From Capnocytophaga ochracea DSM 7271 (lineage in GTDB: Bacteria > Bacteroidota > Bacteroidia > Flavobacteriales > Flavobacteriaceae): a stretch of DNA of 64,000 nucleotides. The notes below the pieces were generated by a model. The model ran no database searches and had not been told where the DNA came from. It saw nothing but the letters and a program-made list of their open reading frames with translations. Made by a program: the position numbers and the translations under genes. Below, in pieces: positions 50,370-57,785 of the stretch. Numbering within the stretch: position 1 is the stretch's first letter; each line of letters starts with the position of its first letter. The stretch covers positions 248,001 to 312,000 of the forward strand of contig NC_013162.1 in the NCBI RefSeq assembly GCF_000023285.1. Reading direction: 5' to 3'.

Positions 50370-53300
50370 TTAAAAGCTAGCATTCAATCCCATAGTGAAT
50401 GTTATTGGGATAGGATAACCATAATTAGGGTTTTCAGGGTCTTTACCTGTAAACGATTTGCTCTTGATAGTAAAGAGATTCTGACCGCTTACATACAAGC
50501 GCAACTTGCTGAGCTTAATTCTTTCGGATACTTCTTTAGGTAAAGTATAGCCTAACTGTACGTTACGAAGTTTTAGGTAAGAGCCATTCTCTACATAGTA
50601 AGTAGACATACGCCCTTCGTTATTATCATCGGTATAAGCTACACTTGGAATATCGGAACTAGGATTGGTAACGGGGTCGAAAGCATCGAGCAAACGGCGT
50701 CCTTTATTGGAGTAGGTATCCACCACACTCCAAAAGTCAGTATGTTTTTTCACATCGTTGATAATATCGACATTCTGTACGCCTTGCAAGAAGAGGGTAA
50801 AATCGAAGTTTTTGTACTCTAAGTTGAGATTGAGACCGTAGATAAAATCAGGGTAAGGAGTCCCTATCCAAGTGCGGTCGTCTTCGTTTACTACTCCATC
50901 GTTATTCAAATCGCGGTAGCGGATACGACCAATACCTTTACCGTTTTGTATAGGGTGCTGATCGAGTTCTTCTTGGGTTTTGAAGATACCATCAGCTACA
51001 TAACCGTAATAAGATTGATAAGGACGACCTAAGATATTATCCCATTTACCATTTCCGCCGTAAGCATTGACTACAGATTCTGGTAATTCAGTAACTTTAT
51101 TTTTATTGGTTGAAACGTTGGCATTGATATCGTATTTGAGTCCGCCTTTGGTCTCGTTACGATAACCTACTGATACTTCCCAACCTTTGTTTTCCATACC
51201 AGCACCATTTACCCATTGGGTAGCACCTTCACCCTTGATACCTGCATAAGGAGGTTCTACCAAGATGTCTTTGGTCTTTTTGATATAGTATTCTACCGAA
51301 CCGTAGAGATTGTTATTAAAGAAACCGAAGTCTAACCCGAAGTTGGTTTGTGTGGTAGTTTCCCATTTGAGATCTTTGTTACCGAGACGACTGCGACGGA
51401 AACCAGAAGCTAACTGACCAGAGCCTTTTCCTTCGATATCGTAAGAGGTATTCCAAATACCTGTTCCAGACCAAATATAGTCGCCTGTTACCCCATAGTA
51501 AGGATCGTAAATATCGTAAATAGAGTAGTTACCGATTTCTTGGTTACCGTTTTGCCCCCAACCGAAGCGCAATTTGATTTCAGAAACGGTATTGCGAATA
51601 TTCTCCATAAAGGCTTCTTGAGAAAGACGCCAACCCAAGTTGAAAGCAGGGAAAGTACCCCAGCGGTTCTCTTTGGCAAAGCGAGAAGAACCATCGTGAC
51701 GAAGAGTAGCTGAAGCGAGGTATTTGTTATCAAAAGCATAGTTGATTTTTCCGAAGAAAGAAAGCAACTTATAACCGGTAGCTCCACCACCTCCTGTAAT
51801 ACCTCCTGTAGCGAGATTAGGCCACATATATTCAGGAGTTTCTAAGGCAAGAGTAGTACCTTTTACAGAGAAGTTTATATCATCTTGTGAGAACATTTCC
51901 ATACCTGCTAAGGTTTCAAATCGACTCTTACCAAGCTCGAAGTCGTAGGTAGCTGTATTTGCCCAGTTCCATTTCGTCCAGTGAGATTGTTCGAGTTGAG
52001 AGAAGGTTTTTTCTTTGCCTTCTTCCATAAAACCGGAAATATACGAATGATTGAGTGTACGTTTATAGAAATTACCGTAATCTACCCCAAAGTTAGAACG
52101 GATATTGAGCTTATCAATAGGTTTAATGTTTACAAAAGCATTCCCGAACATACGCCAGTAGTTATAACGATTATTCTTATTGTCGTTTACTAAGCGAGCA
52201 GGGTTCTGACGGTCGGGCAACCCATTTACAGGACCTCCCCAATGTTTACCGTCTTGAGTGCGTACCGGAATGAAAGGTACAGCTATCATTGCTGCTTCGG
52301 TAATTTGGTAAGGTTGCTCTACCTCGCTGGTACGGTTTACAGTGAAGTTTTCACCTATGGTTACTACATCGCCAAAGAGTTTGTAATCGGTATTGATACG
52401 CGCAGAGAGGCGAGAGAAATCGGTATTCTTTACCAAACCATCGTTGTTGTAATAGCCTAACGAAAGGAAGTAGTTACCTTTTTCAGTACCATTGGTAACC
52501 GAAAGGTTATAAGATTCAGTTACCCCCATACGAGTGATTTCCTTGAACCAATCGGTATTAGAAGGGAGCATAGGGCTTCCTGACTTATCGAAATACTGAC
52601 GTGGATAATACAAATTATTAAGGGTGCTGTGACCATTGGCATCGGTAGTATAATCGTAGTGAATACCTAAAGCGTTTTGGTTAGGGTCGTTACCACGGTT
52701 TACGGCTGCTTTCCAAAGCACTTGTGCATACTCATTAGCATTGAGCATCTTCATACGAGAGTGAAACATCGAAACGGTAGTATAATGGTCGAAATCTACC
52801 TTTAACACTCCGTTTCTACCTTTTTTGGTAGTAATAACGATGACCCCATTGGCAGCACGTGACCCGTAGATACTTGCTGCCGAAGCGTCACGCAACACTT
52901 GTATACTCTCGATATCGTTAGAGTTCAGCTCGTGCATACCGCCCTGAGTAGGTACTCCATCGATGATATAAAGAGGGTCGTTGTTATTAAGTGTACCGAT
53001 ACCGCGAATGCGAATGGTAGCTTTACCAGCAGGACCCCCATTATCGGTTACTTGCATACCTGCTACACGACCTTGGAGGGCTTTCATAGGGTTGTTTTCG
53101 GCAGTAGACATCATCTCGTTTACCTTTACTACTGATACTGCACCGGTAAGGTCGGTTTTACGTTCAGTACGATACCCTACAGAAACGGTAACTCCTTCGA
53201 GAGTAGTCACCTCTTCTTCTAAACTTACGTTTATTTCCTTGCGTCCTTTCACGGCTACGGTTTGGGATTTGTAGCCTATATAAGAAAAGACCAAACTATC

Positions 53301-53513
53301 GGTGGCTACAACGGGTTGAAGGGTATAATTCCCGTCGAAATCAGTAGAAGCACCTACTGTTTTGTGCTTTACCACCACACTTACACCCATCATAGGGCTG
53401 TTGTCGGATTTTGCTTTCACCACTCCTTTTACTTGTTGGGCGAAAAGAGCACCCGAACAGTTGCAGAGCAAAAGCGATAGTAAAATGCGCTTGTTTATCT
53501 TTCTACTCATCAT
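50370..53513 (-). CDS. SusC-like TonB-dependent transporter of the fructan locus
   Basis: A 1047-residue outer-membrane receptor that imports oligosaccharides with TonB energy. The signal peptide covers ~1-25 (ILLSLLLCNCSGALFAQ). Then comes a carboxypeptidase-D-like domain (VKGVVKAKSDNSPMMGVSVVV.. STDFDGNYTL), the plug (KALQGRVAGMQVTDNGGPAGKATIRIRGIGTLNNNDPLYIIDGVP; IESIQVLRDASAASIYGSRAANGVIVITTKKG) and the 22-strand barrel, ending in TFMGLNASF-like ITFTMGLNASF. Two adjacent Met codons (53513 and 53510) are equally good starts. It is the first gene of the fructan locus, with a -7 element and paired CTATCAAAA motifs upstream, the expected target of the AraC-type HTCS regulator. Confidence 0.97.
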   Translation of the reverse strand: MMSRKINKRILLSLLLCNCSGALFAQQVKGVVKAKSDNSPMMGVSVVVKHKTVGASTDFDGNYTLQPVVATDSLVFSYIGYKSQTVAVKGRKEINVSLEEEVTTLEGVTVSVGYRTERKTDLTGAVSVVKVNEMMSTAENNPMKALQGRVAGMQVTDNGGPAGKATIRIRGIGTLNNNDPLYIIDGVPTQGGMHELNSNDIESIQVLRDASAASIYGSRAANGVIVITTKKGRNGVLKVDFDHYTTVSMFHSRMKMLNANEYAQVLWKAAVNRGNDPNQNALGIHYDYTTDANGHSTLNNLYYPRQYFDKSGSPMLPSNTDWFKEITRMGVTESYNLSVTNGTEKGNYFLSLGYYNNDGLVKNTDFSRLSARINTDYKLFGDVVTIGENFTVNRTSEVEQPYQITEAAMIAVPFIPVRTQDGKHWGGPVNGLPDRQNPARLVNDNKNNRYNYWRMFGNAFVNIKPIDKLNIRSNFGVDYGNFYKRTLNHSYISGFMEEGKEKTFSQLEQSHWTKWNWANTATYDFELGKSRFETLAGMEMFSQDDINFSVKGTTLALETPEYMWPNLATGGITGGGGATGYKLLSFFGKINYAFDNKYLASATLRHDGSSRFAKENRWGTFPAFNLGWRLSQEAFMENIRNTVSEIKLRFGWGQNGNQEIGNYSIYDIYDPYYGVTGDYIWSGTGIWNTSYDIEGKGSGQLASGFRRSRLGNKDLKWETTTQTNFGLDFGFFNNNLYGSVEYYIKKTKDILVEPPYAGIKGEGATQWVNGAGMENKGWEVSVGYRNETKGGLKYDINANVSTNKNKVTELPESVVNAYGGNGKWDNILGRPYQSYYGYVADGIFKTQEELDQHPIQNGKGIGRIRYRDLNNDGVVNEDDRTWIGTPYPDFIYGLNLNLEYKNFDFTLFLQGVQNVDIINDVKKHTDFWSVVDTYSNKGRRLLDAFDPVTNPSSDIPSVAYTDDNNEGRMSTYYVENGSYLKLRNVQLGYTLPKEVSERIKLSKLRLYVSGQNLFTIKSKSFTGKDPENPNYGYPIPITFTMGLNASF

Positions 53514-53584
53514 ATTGGTATTTGTTTTTTAACAATTGGTTTTATTTTCTTCGCATTGATGAAAATACGATGTTTTTTCGGAGG

Positions 53585-53592
53585 CAAAGGTA
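53585..53592 (-). promoter_or_regulatory. -7 element of the susC promoter
   Basis: TACCTTTG on the minus strand matches TAnnTTTG, about 72 bp before the susC start. A TTTG (53617-53620) is 24 bp upstream, longer than the normal gap, which would fit a promoter that needs an activator. Confidence 0.6.
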
Positions 53593-53610
53593 AGGCAAAA
53601 GAAAGTATAG

Positions 53611-53722
53611 CACTATCAAAAATCGGTCAAACACTATCAAAATTGTGGCTAATTTTTGATAATGAAGAAAAATGTATAAAATTTAATTGTCTAACTATTA
53701 AACATTTAAATATTTTTGATAG
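53611..53722. promoter_or_regulatory. Candidate regulator-binding motifs upstream of susC
   Basis: CACTATCAAAA occurs at 53611-53621 and 53632-53642, a direct repeat spaced 21 bp (two helical turns), right upstream of the susC -7 element. The reverse form TTTTTGATA occurs at 53653-53661 and TTTTTGATAG at 53713-53722. AraC-type activators bind direct repeats with about this spacing near the -35 region, so these are candidate sites for the HTCS at 38068-40845. Confidence 0.5.
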
Positions 53723-53894
53723 CAGATGAGCAAAAAGTGATAGGAGGAAATTTCTATTATTTTCGTTTATGTATTTAAAAATTATAGTAATCTTAAAGAA
53801 AATAATTAATGAACAAAGAGAAGCTACCCTCTTTATCCCCTCTCGCTGAGAAGAAACTACAACGACGCTAATACAAACAAAGGGTGGTATTATA

Positions 53895-54026
53895 GTGGCT
53901 CTACAGTGGCTCTACAGTGGCTCTACAGTGGCTCTACAGTGGCTCTACAGTGGCTCTACAGTGGCTCTACAGTGGCTCTACAGTGGCTCTACAGTGGCTC
54001 TACAGTGGCTCTACAGTGGCTCTACA
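53895..54026. repeat. Perfect 11-bp tandem array GTGGCTCTACA x12
   Basis: Twelve identical copies of GTGGCTCTACA fill 132 bp exactly. The period is not a multiple of three, so all frames are open across it and the predicted ALQWLYSGSTV repeat protein is an artefact. It lies in the 933-bp gap between the divergent susC and DAHP synthase genes, about 380 bp from susC. Confidence 0.97.
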
Positions 54027-54104
54027 ACGAATAAAAGACGAACAATGAACGAAGGAATAACGAACCTAAGGCAAAGGAAAGTTGAAGCTAAGGCAGAGAT
54101 AAAA
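54027..54104. repeat. 11-bp degenerate array continuing in phase (reverse orientation)
   Basis: Directly after the perfect array and in the same 11-bp phase come seven different units: CGAATAAAAGA, CGAACAATGAA, CGAAGGAATAA, CGAACCTAAGG, CAAAGGAAAGT, TGAAGCTAAGG, CAGAGATAAAA. Their reverse complements use the same TTCG and CCTTAGG vocabulary as 28495-28560 and 45555-45686. Confidence 0.85.
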
Positions 54105-54117
54105 AGAAGGTTATTAG

Positions 54118-54290
54118 TGAATTTCAACTTTGCCAAAGGTGCGAGCCGCACGAGCAGATGGTGTGAGCCACACGGGCGGGTAGAAAAATTAGCAAATTAG
54201 CGAATTTGGGAATTAGTAAATGAGAGTGCGAGTGGCACGGGCAAATCAAGAATGAACGAAGGTAAGAAAAAACTAAGGTAAAGGTAAGTG
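54118..54290. repeat. Mosaic of repeat fragments
   Basis: AACTTTGCCAAAG (half of repeat C) is fused to GTGCGAGCCGCAC and GTGTGAGCCACAC units (reverse of 24530-24584). An AAATTAGCAAATTAG short repeat follows, then a further 11-bp-spaced stretch (CGAAGGTAAGA, AAAAACTAAGG, TAAAGGTAAGT, 54258-54290). The rest of the interval to 54446 holds only the aro promoter. Confidence 0.6.
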
Positions 54291-54405
54291 ATTATAAAGA
54301 TAATTGCTAAAGATTTAAAAATGGGTATATTTTACTTTTTTGCTGATTTATCAGTTGATAATGTAGAGTTTTTTGGTTTTTCATTACTTATTCTTTAGTT
54401 TTTTG

Positions 54406-54413
54406 TATCTTTG
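54406..54413 (+). promoter_or_regulatory. Candidate -7 element for DAHP synthase gene
   Basis: TATCTTTG ends 33 bp before the ATG at 54447. No TTTG lies at the expected -33 position. Confidence 0.55.
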
Positions 54414-54446
54414 CCCTCTGACAACTAAAAGAATAAGACCCATAGA

Positions 54447-55529
54447 ATGGAAATAACCAAAGAAAATAGACAGTGGCTTGATGACTTACACCTTAACCAC
54501 CCCGTAGTAATTGCTGGACCTTGCAGTGCTGAGACTGAAGAACAAGTACTGAAAATAGCACATAGCCTAAAAGATACTGATGTATCTTTCTTCCGTGCAG
54601 GTATTTGGAAACCTCGTACCCGCCCAGGTATGTTTGAAGGTGTAGGAGCGTTAGGTCTCAAATGGCTACAACGGGTAAAAGAAGAAACGGGACTCAAAAC
54701 GGCTACCGAAGTAGCCAATAAAGACCACGTGAAGCTTGCCTTGGAGCACGATATTGATATGTTGTGGATAGGAGCGCGCTCTACTGTGAGTCCGTTTATT
54801 ATTCAAGAAATAGCCGATGAGTTAGAAGGCACTGATAAGATTATCTTGGTAAAAAATCCTGTAAACCCCGATCTTCCGTTATGGATAGGAGCTTTGGAAC
54901 GATTACAACGCGCAGGCATCAGAAAATTGGGGGTGATACATCGCGGATTTTCTACTTACGAAAAGACCAAATACCGCAATATTCCTGAATGGCAATTGGT
55001 AATTGAACTGCAAAACAAGTTCCCTGACTTGCCACTTATTTGCGACCCTTCGCATATCACCGGCAAACGCGATATGATTTTTGATGTATCGCAAACGGCT
55101 CTCGACTTAAACTTCGATGGCTTGATGATTGAAACGCACTGTACCCCTGATGCTGCGTGGAGCGATGCAGCACAACAGATTACCCCTGAACGCCTCATAC
55201 AAATAATGAAGGATTTGCGCATTCGCGAGGCTTCGGTATCTGAGGAAGACTATGTGAGTAAGTTAAGTAATTTGCGTTCGCGCATTGATATACTGGACAA
55301 TAAATTATTGGATTTACTGAAAAGACGTATGGAGGTAGCCGATGAGATTGGAATGCTGAAAAAAGCGAACAATGTAGCGATTTTACAAAACCAACGTTGG
55401 CACGAAATTCTTGGCAAAATGATATCAGAAGGCGAACAACGCAACCTAAGTGAGGATTTAGTGATTCAGGTATTTAAGGCAATTCACCAGGAGTCTATCA
55501 ATAGACAGGAGAGAGTGGTTAAGAGTTAA
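54447..55529 (+). CDS. Bifunctional DAHP synthase/chorismate mutase
   Basis: A 360-residue cytoplasmic enzyme joining the first step of the shikimate pathway to the branch leading to Phe and Tyr. Residues ~1-255 are a DAHP synthase of the type I-beta/KDO8P-like class: VVIAGPCSAETEEQV, FFRAGIWKPRTRPGMFEG, LWIGARSTVSPFI, LVKNPVNPD, GVIHRGFSTYEK, LICDPSHITGKRD and MIETHCTPDAAWSDA. Metal and substrate residues look intact. Residues ~270-350 are an AroQ-type chorismate mutase (LRSRIDILDNKLLDLLKRRMEVADEIGMLKK). A C-terminal mutase fused to this synthase class occurs in other Bacteroidetes, where it gives prephenate feedback control. No other aro or trp genes are adjacent. Confidence 0.96.
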   Translation: MEITKENRQWLDDLHLNHPVVIAGPCSAETEEQVLKIAHSLKDTDVSFFRAGIWKPRTRPGMFEGVGALGLKWLQRVKEETGLKTATEVANKDHVKLALEHDIDMLWIGARSTVSPFIIQEIADELEGTDKIILVKNPVNPDLPLWIGALERLQRAGIRKLGVIHRGFSTYEKTKYRNIPEWQLVIELQNKFPDLPLICDPSHITGKRDMIFDVSQTALDLNFDGLMIETHCTPDAAWSDAAQQITPERLIQIMKDLRIREASVSEEDYVSKLSNLRSRIDILDNKLLDLLKRRMEVADEIGMLKKANNVAILQNQRWHEILGKMISEGEQRNLSEDLVIQVFKAIHQESINRQERVVKS

Positions 55530-55560
55530 AAAAGAAAAACGAAAAAATATAGAATGATAT

Positions 55561-55590
55561 TTGCTTTTAAATAGAAAAGTCGTACATTTG
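55561..55590 (+). promoter_or_regulatory. Promoter of the SMI1/SUFU gene
   Basis: TTG (55561-55563), a 19-bp gap and TACATTTG (55583-55590) match the consensus. The leader to the ATG at 55614 would be about 18 bases. Confidence 0.8.
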
Positions 55591-55613
55591 TTGCGAAAAA
55601 CTAATTGTATAAA

Positions 55614-56978
55614 ATGACTATGGAAAAAACTGTCAAACGTTTTTTAGACGTAATACTTGAACAAGCAACTCCTCTTATTGCAAGTCTCAACAAAGGCGTT
55701 TCGGATACCCAAATAGCGGTATTTGAGGCGGAAATGGGTATTACTTTGCCTTCTGAGGTGAGAAAGCTATACCAGACTTTCAACGGGCAAAAAGAAGGCG
55801 AAAACGATATATTCTTCTTAAATGGGTTGCGTTTTATTCCCTTAGAAGAAATCAAACGCACCCAAGAACACTGGCTTGAGCAATTGGAGAGTGTGCCTAA
55901 TTGGCAGTCACTCCGCTTTGATGAAGAAGAGGCAATTGATATGTGCTGGGACAAGGTAGTGAAAAACCAATTTTATAATCCTAAATGGATTCCGTTCCTC
56001 TCCAATGGGGCGCGCTTTATGTTCATAGACCTCGATCCCGATGAAGAAGGCGTGATAGGTCAGATAGGAGAAATAGATTTGGTGTTGGACTCTATAGAAG
56101 CCTCTTTTATGGATTTGTACCACGACTCTATGGAAGATTGGCTCGAATTCCTTACTGATGATATCGAAAAGGGAATCGTGTACTACGACAACGAGATGCA
56201 CTCGCTCATTGAAGCCGTTTCTTATGATGAAGAAAACGATTTGCCTAATATCTTTGCCCCTACCCCCGATTATATATCGGAAGGAGGCTCTAACGTCTAT
56301 AACTATTCCGAAAAAGATAGAAGCGATTTTGTATTGCCCGACCGTACTTGTGTGTATATGGACGAAATTTGCGACCATTTCGAAAAATATATCGGCAAAA
56401 TAGACAGCGTTTTCCACGAAATCCTCTCAGAATACGTGCATATAGATGTACATTGGATCAAACCTACCCCCGAAACCCCTTACCACGTGCTTTTTACTAC
56501 CGGTATGAGCGACTACCCGATGTATTTGCCCGAAGGCTTAGATGACCCGAACGATTATAGCCACGCCGAGTTAATGGTCTATCTCCCCGTCGATTGGCCT
56601 ATCAGCGATGAGGCTTTTAAAGACGACGATAACTATTGGCCTATCTACTTTCTTAAAATGATATCACGTTTTCCTCATCAGTACAAAACGTGGATGGCAG
56701 AAGGGCACACTATCCCCAATGGTCCCGATGCCGAGCCTATTGCTAATACCGATTTCGGTTGTATACTGCTAATGCCCCCTTACTTATCGGCTCCACAGGA
56801 CTTCTTAAAGTTACACACCAAAGACGGTACAATTATCAATTTCTATTGTATTTTGCCTATTTATCCAGAAGAAATGGATTTAAAATTAGAAGAAGGTGTT
56901 GACGAGCTTCTCAGTCTTTTTGATGAATACCAAATCTCCGAAGTTATAGATATTCACCGCAAGAACGTAGCTTTATAA
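55614..56978 (+). CDS. SMI1/KNR4 - SUFU two-domain immunity-like protein
   Basis: A 454-residue soluble acidic protein joining two domains typical of bacterial immunity proteins. Residues ~10-190 are SMI1/KNR4-like: VSDTQIAVFEAEMGITLPSEVRKLYQTFNGQ, FLNGLRFIPLEEIKRTQEHW, WIPFLSNGARFMFIDLDPDEEGVIGQI. Residues ~245-445 are SUFU-like: YMDEICDHFEKYIGKIDSVFHEIL, DVHWIKPTPETPYHVLFTTGMSDYPM, AELMVYLPVDWPIS, YWPIYFLKMISRFPHQYKTWMAEGHTIPNG and FGCILLMPPYL. Such fusions have been called polyimmunity proteins. No toxin gene lies beside it. The start is ATG 55614, with ATG 55620 an alternative. It has its own promoter and terminator, so it is a single-gene unit. A general regulatory role is possible. Confidence 0.82.
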   Translation: MTMEKTVKRFLDVILEQATPLIASLNKGVSDTQIAVFEAEMGITLPSEVRKLYQTFNGQKEGENDIFFLNGLRFIPLEEIKRTQEHWLEQLESVPNWQSLRFDEEEAIDMCWDKVVKNQFYNPKWIPFLSNGARFMFIDLDPDEEGVIGQIGEIDLVLDSIEASFMDLYHDSMEDWLEFLTDDIEKGIVYYDNEMHSLIEAVSYDEENDLPNIFAPTPDYISEGGSNVYNYSEKDRSDFVLPDRTCVYMDEICDHFEKYIGKIDSVFHEILSEYVHIDVHWIKPTPETPYHVLFTTGMSDYPMYLPEGLDDPNDYSHAELMVYLPVDWPISDEAFKDDDNYWPIYFLKMISRFPHQYKTWMAEGHTIPNGPDAEPIANTDFGCILLMPPYLSAPQDFLKLHTKDGTIINFYCILPIYPEEMDLKLEEGVDELLSLFDEYQISEVIDIHRKNVAL

Positions 56979-56989
56979 AACAAGTATAA

Positions 56990-57025
56990 AAAAACAGATG
57001 AAACATAAAGGTCTCATCTGTTTTT
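56990..57025. terminator. Bidirectional terminator between SMI1/SUFU and sigma factor genes
   Basis: AAAAACAGATGA (56990-57001) and TCATCTGTTTTT (57014-57025) form a 12-bp stem with a 12-base loop and A/T flanks. The stop codon of the sigma factor gene (57014-57016) lies inside the right arm. Confidence 0.88.
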
Positions 57026-57565
57026 CTTTAATATCTCTGCTAGTATCTTCTTAGCTCTTAGCAGGGTAATCTTCACACTGCTCATCGTTGATTGCATTTC
57101 TTCGGCAATCTCTTTATAGCTTTTTTCGTGCAGATAGCGCAGTTGTATTGCCGTTCGGTAAGGCTCTTTCATTTGTTTTATACTCTTTAGCAAATAATCA
57201 AACTGCTGTTCCATAATGAGGCTATCCTCTATGATAGGAGTCTCATCTATGAGCGTTTTAGATTGTTTTTCCTCTCGGTCTAAGTGCAATAGCGACTCAT
57301 TTTGCTTTCTCAGGTTATCTATGTGAATATTTTTGGAAATAGTGAAGAGCCAAGTGCGGAATGAGTATTGTTCATCGTAAGTATGGAGCTTGTCGAAAGC
57401 CTTAGCAAATGTTTGTATGCTAATATCCTCTGCCTCTACCTCATTATTTACACGCTTGAGCTGAAAGTTGTACACATCAGTCCAAAACTCGTCTAGCAAC
57501 CAGCTAAAAGCTCGTTGTTTACCTGCTTTTGCAGCGACTATATTTTCAGCAAGTGCCTCTGCCAT
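57014..57565 (-). CDS. ECF-type RNA polymerase sigma-70 factor
   Basis: A 183-residue alternative sigma factor. Region 2 is at ~20-90 (AFSWLLDEFWTDVYNFQLKRVNNEVEAEDISIQTFAKAFDKLHTYDEQYSFRTWLFTISKNIHIDNLRK), with the DID/F-x-W-L-x-x-I-x-x-N signature. Region 4 is at ~125-178 (LLKSIKQMKEPYRTAIQLRYLHEKSYKEIAEEMQSTMSSVKITLLRAKKIL), with the helix-turn-helix. No anti-sigma gene is adjacent. The start codon overlaps the stop of the upstream cysteine-containing membrane protein by one base (TAATG), so translation is coupled. The targets are unknown. It is the last gene of a nine-gene minus-strand run. Confidence 0.95.
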   Translation of the reverse strand: MAEALAENIVAAKAGKQRAFSWLLDEFWTDVYNFQLKRVNNEVEAEDISIQTFAKAFDKLHTYDEQYSFRTWLFTISKNIHIDNLRKQNESLLHLDREEKQSKTLIDETPIIEDSLIMEQQFDYLLKSIKQMKEPYRTAIQLRYLHEKSYKEIAEEMQSTMSSVKITLLRAKKILAEILKKNR

Positions 57566-57759
57566 TATTTGTTGTTTCTACACTCTTGTTCATCGGGCAA
57601 ACGACCGCAGAAACTGCAAGGCTCTCCTTCAGGATTTAGATGTGGATTTTGGCTCGCACAAGTACCGGCAAACTTACCGTCTTTCTTGCCCCAAATCTTA
57701 ATTGCCATACCTACTACACACAATAGCAATATGCCAATGGTTAATAATATCAATTTCAT
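57565..57759 (-). CDS. Small membrane-anchored cysteine-rich protein
   Basis: A 64-residue protein with one N-terminal TM (MKLILLTIGILLLCVVGMAIKIW), then KKDGKFAGTCASQNPHLNPEGEPCSFCGRLPDEQEC. Four cysteines in the tail, including a CxxC, suggest metal binding or a redox role. Very similar short proteins (IKIW.KKDG.FAGTCAS.NP.LN.EGE.C.FCG) occur across Flavobacteriia as I recall, usually unnamed. It lies between bshB1 (26 bp) and the ECF sigma factor (1-base overlap). Whether it acts on the sigma factor is unknown; it lacks any anti-sigma signature. Confidence 0.85.
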   Translation of the reverse strand: MKLILLTIGILLLCVVGMAIKIWGKKDGKFAGTCASQNPHLNPEGEPCSFCGRLPDEQECRNNK

Positions 57760-57785
57760 TATCTTTACATTTTATTAATTATCTC

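Noticed and set aside
53895-54026. CRISPR array
   Set aside because: Units are directly adjacent without spacers, the period is 11 bp, and no cas genes are present. The other tandem arrays fail for the same reason.
53895-54200. ORF of 101 codons with an ALQWLYSGSTV repeat
   Set aside because: It is a by-product of the 11-bp tandem repeat, which leaves all frames open. There is no promoter, signal or homologous fold, and the end runs into unrelated repeats.
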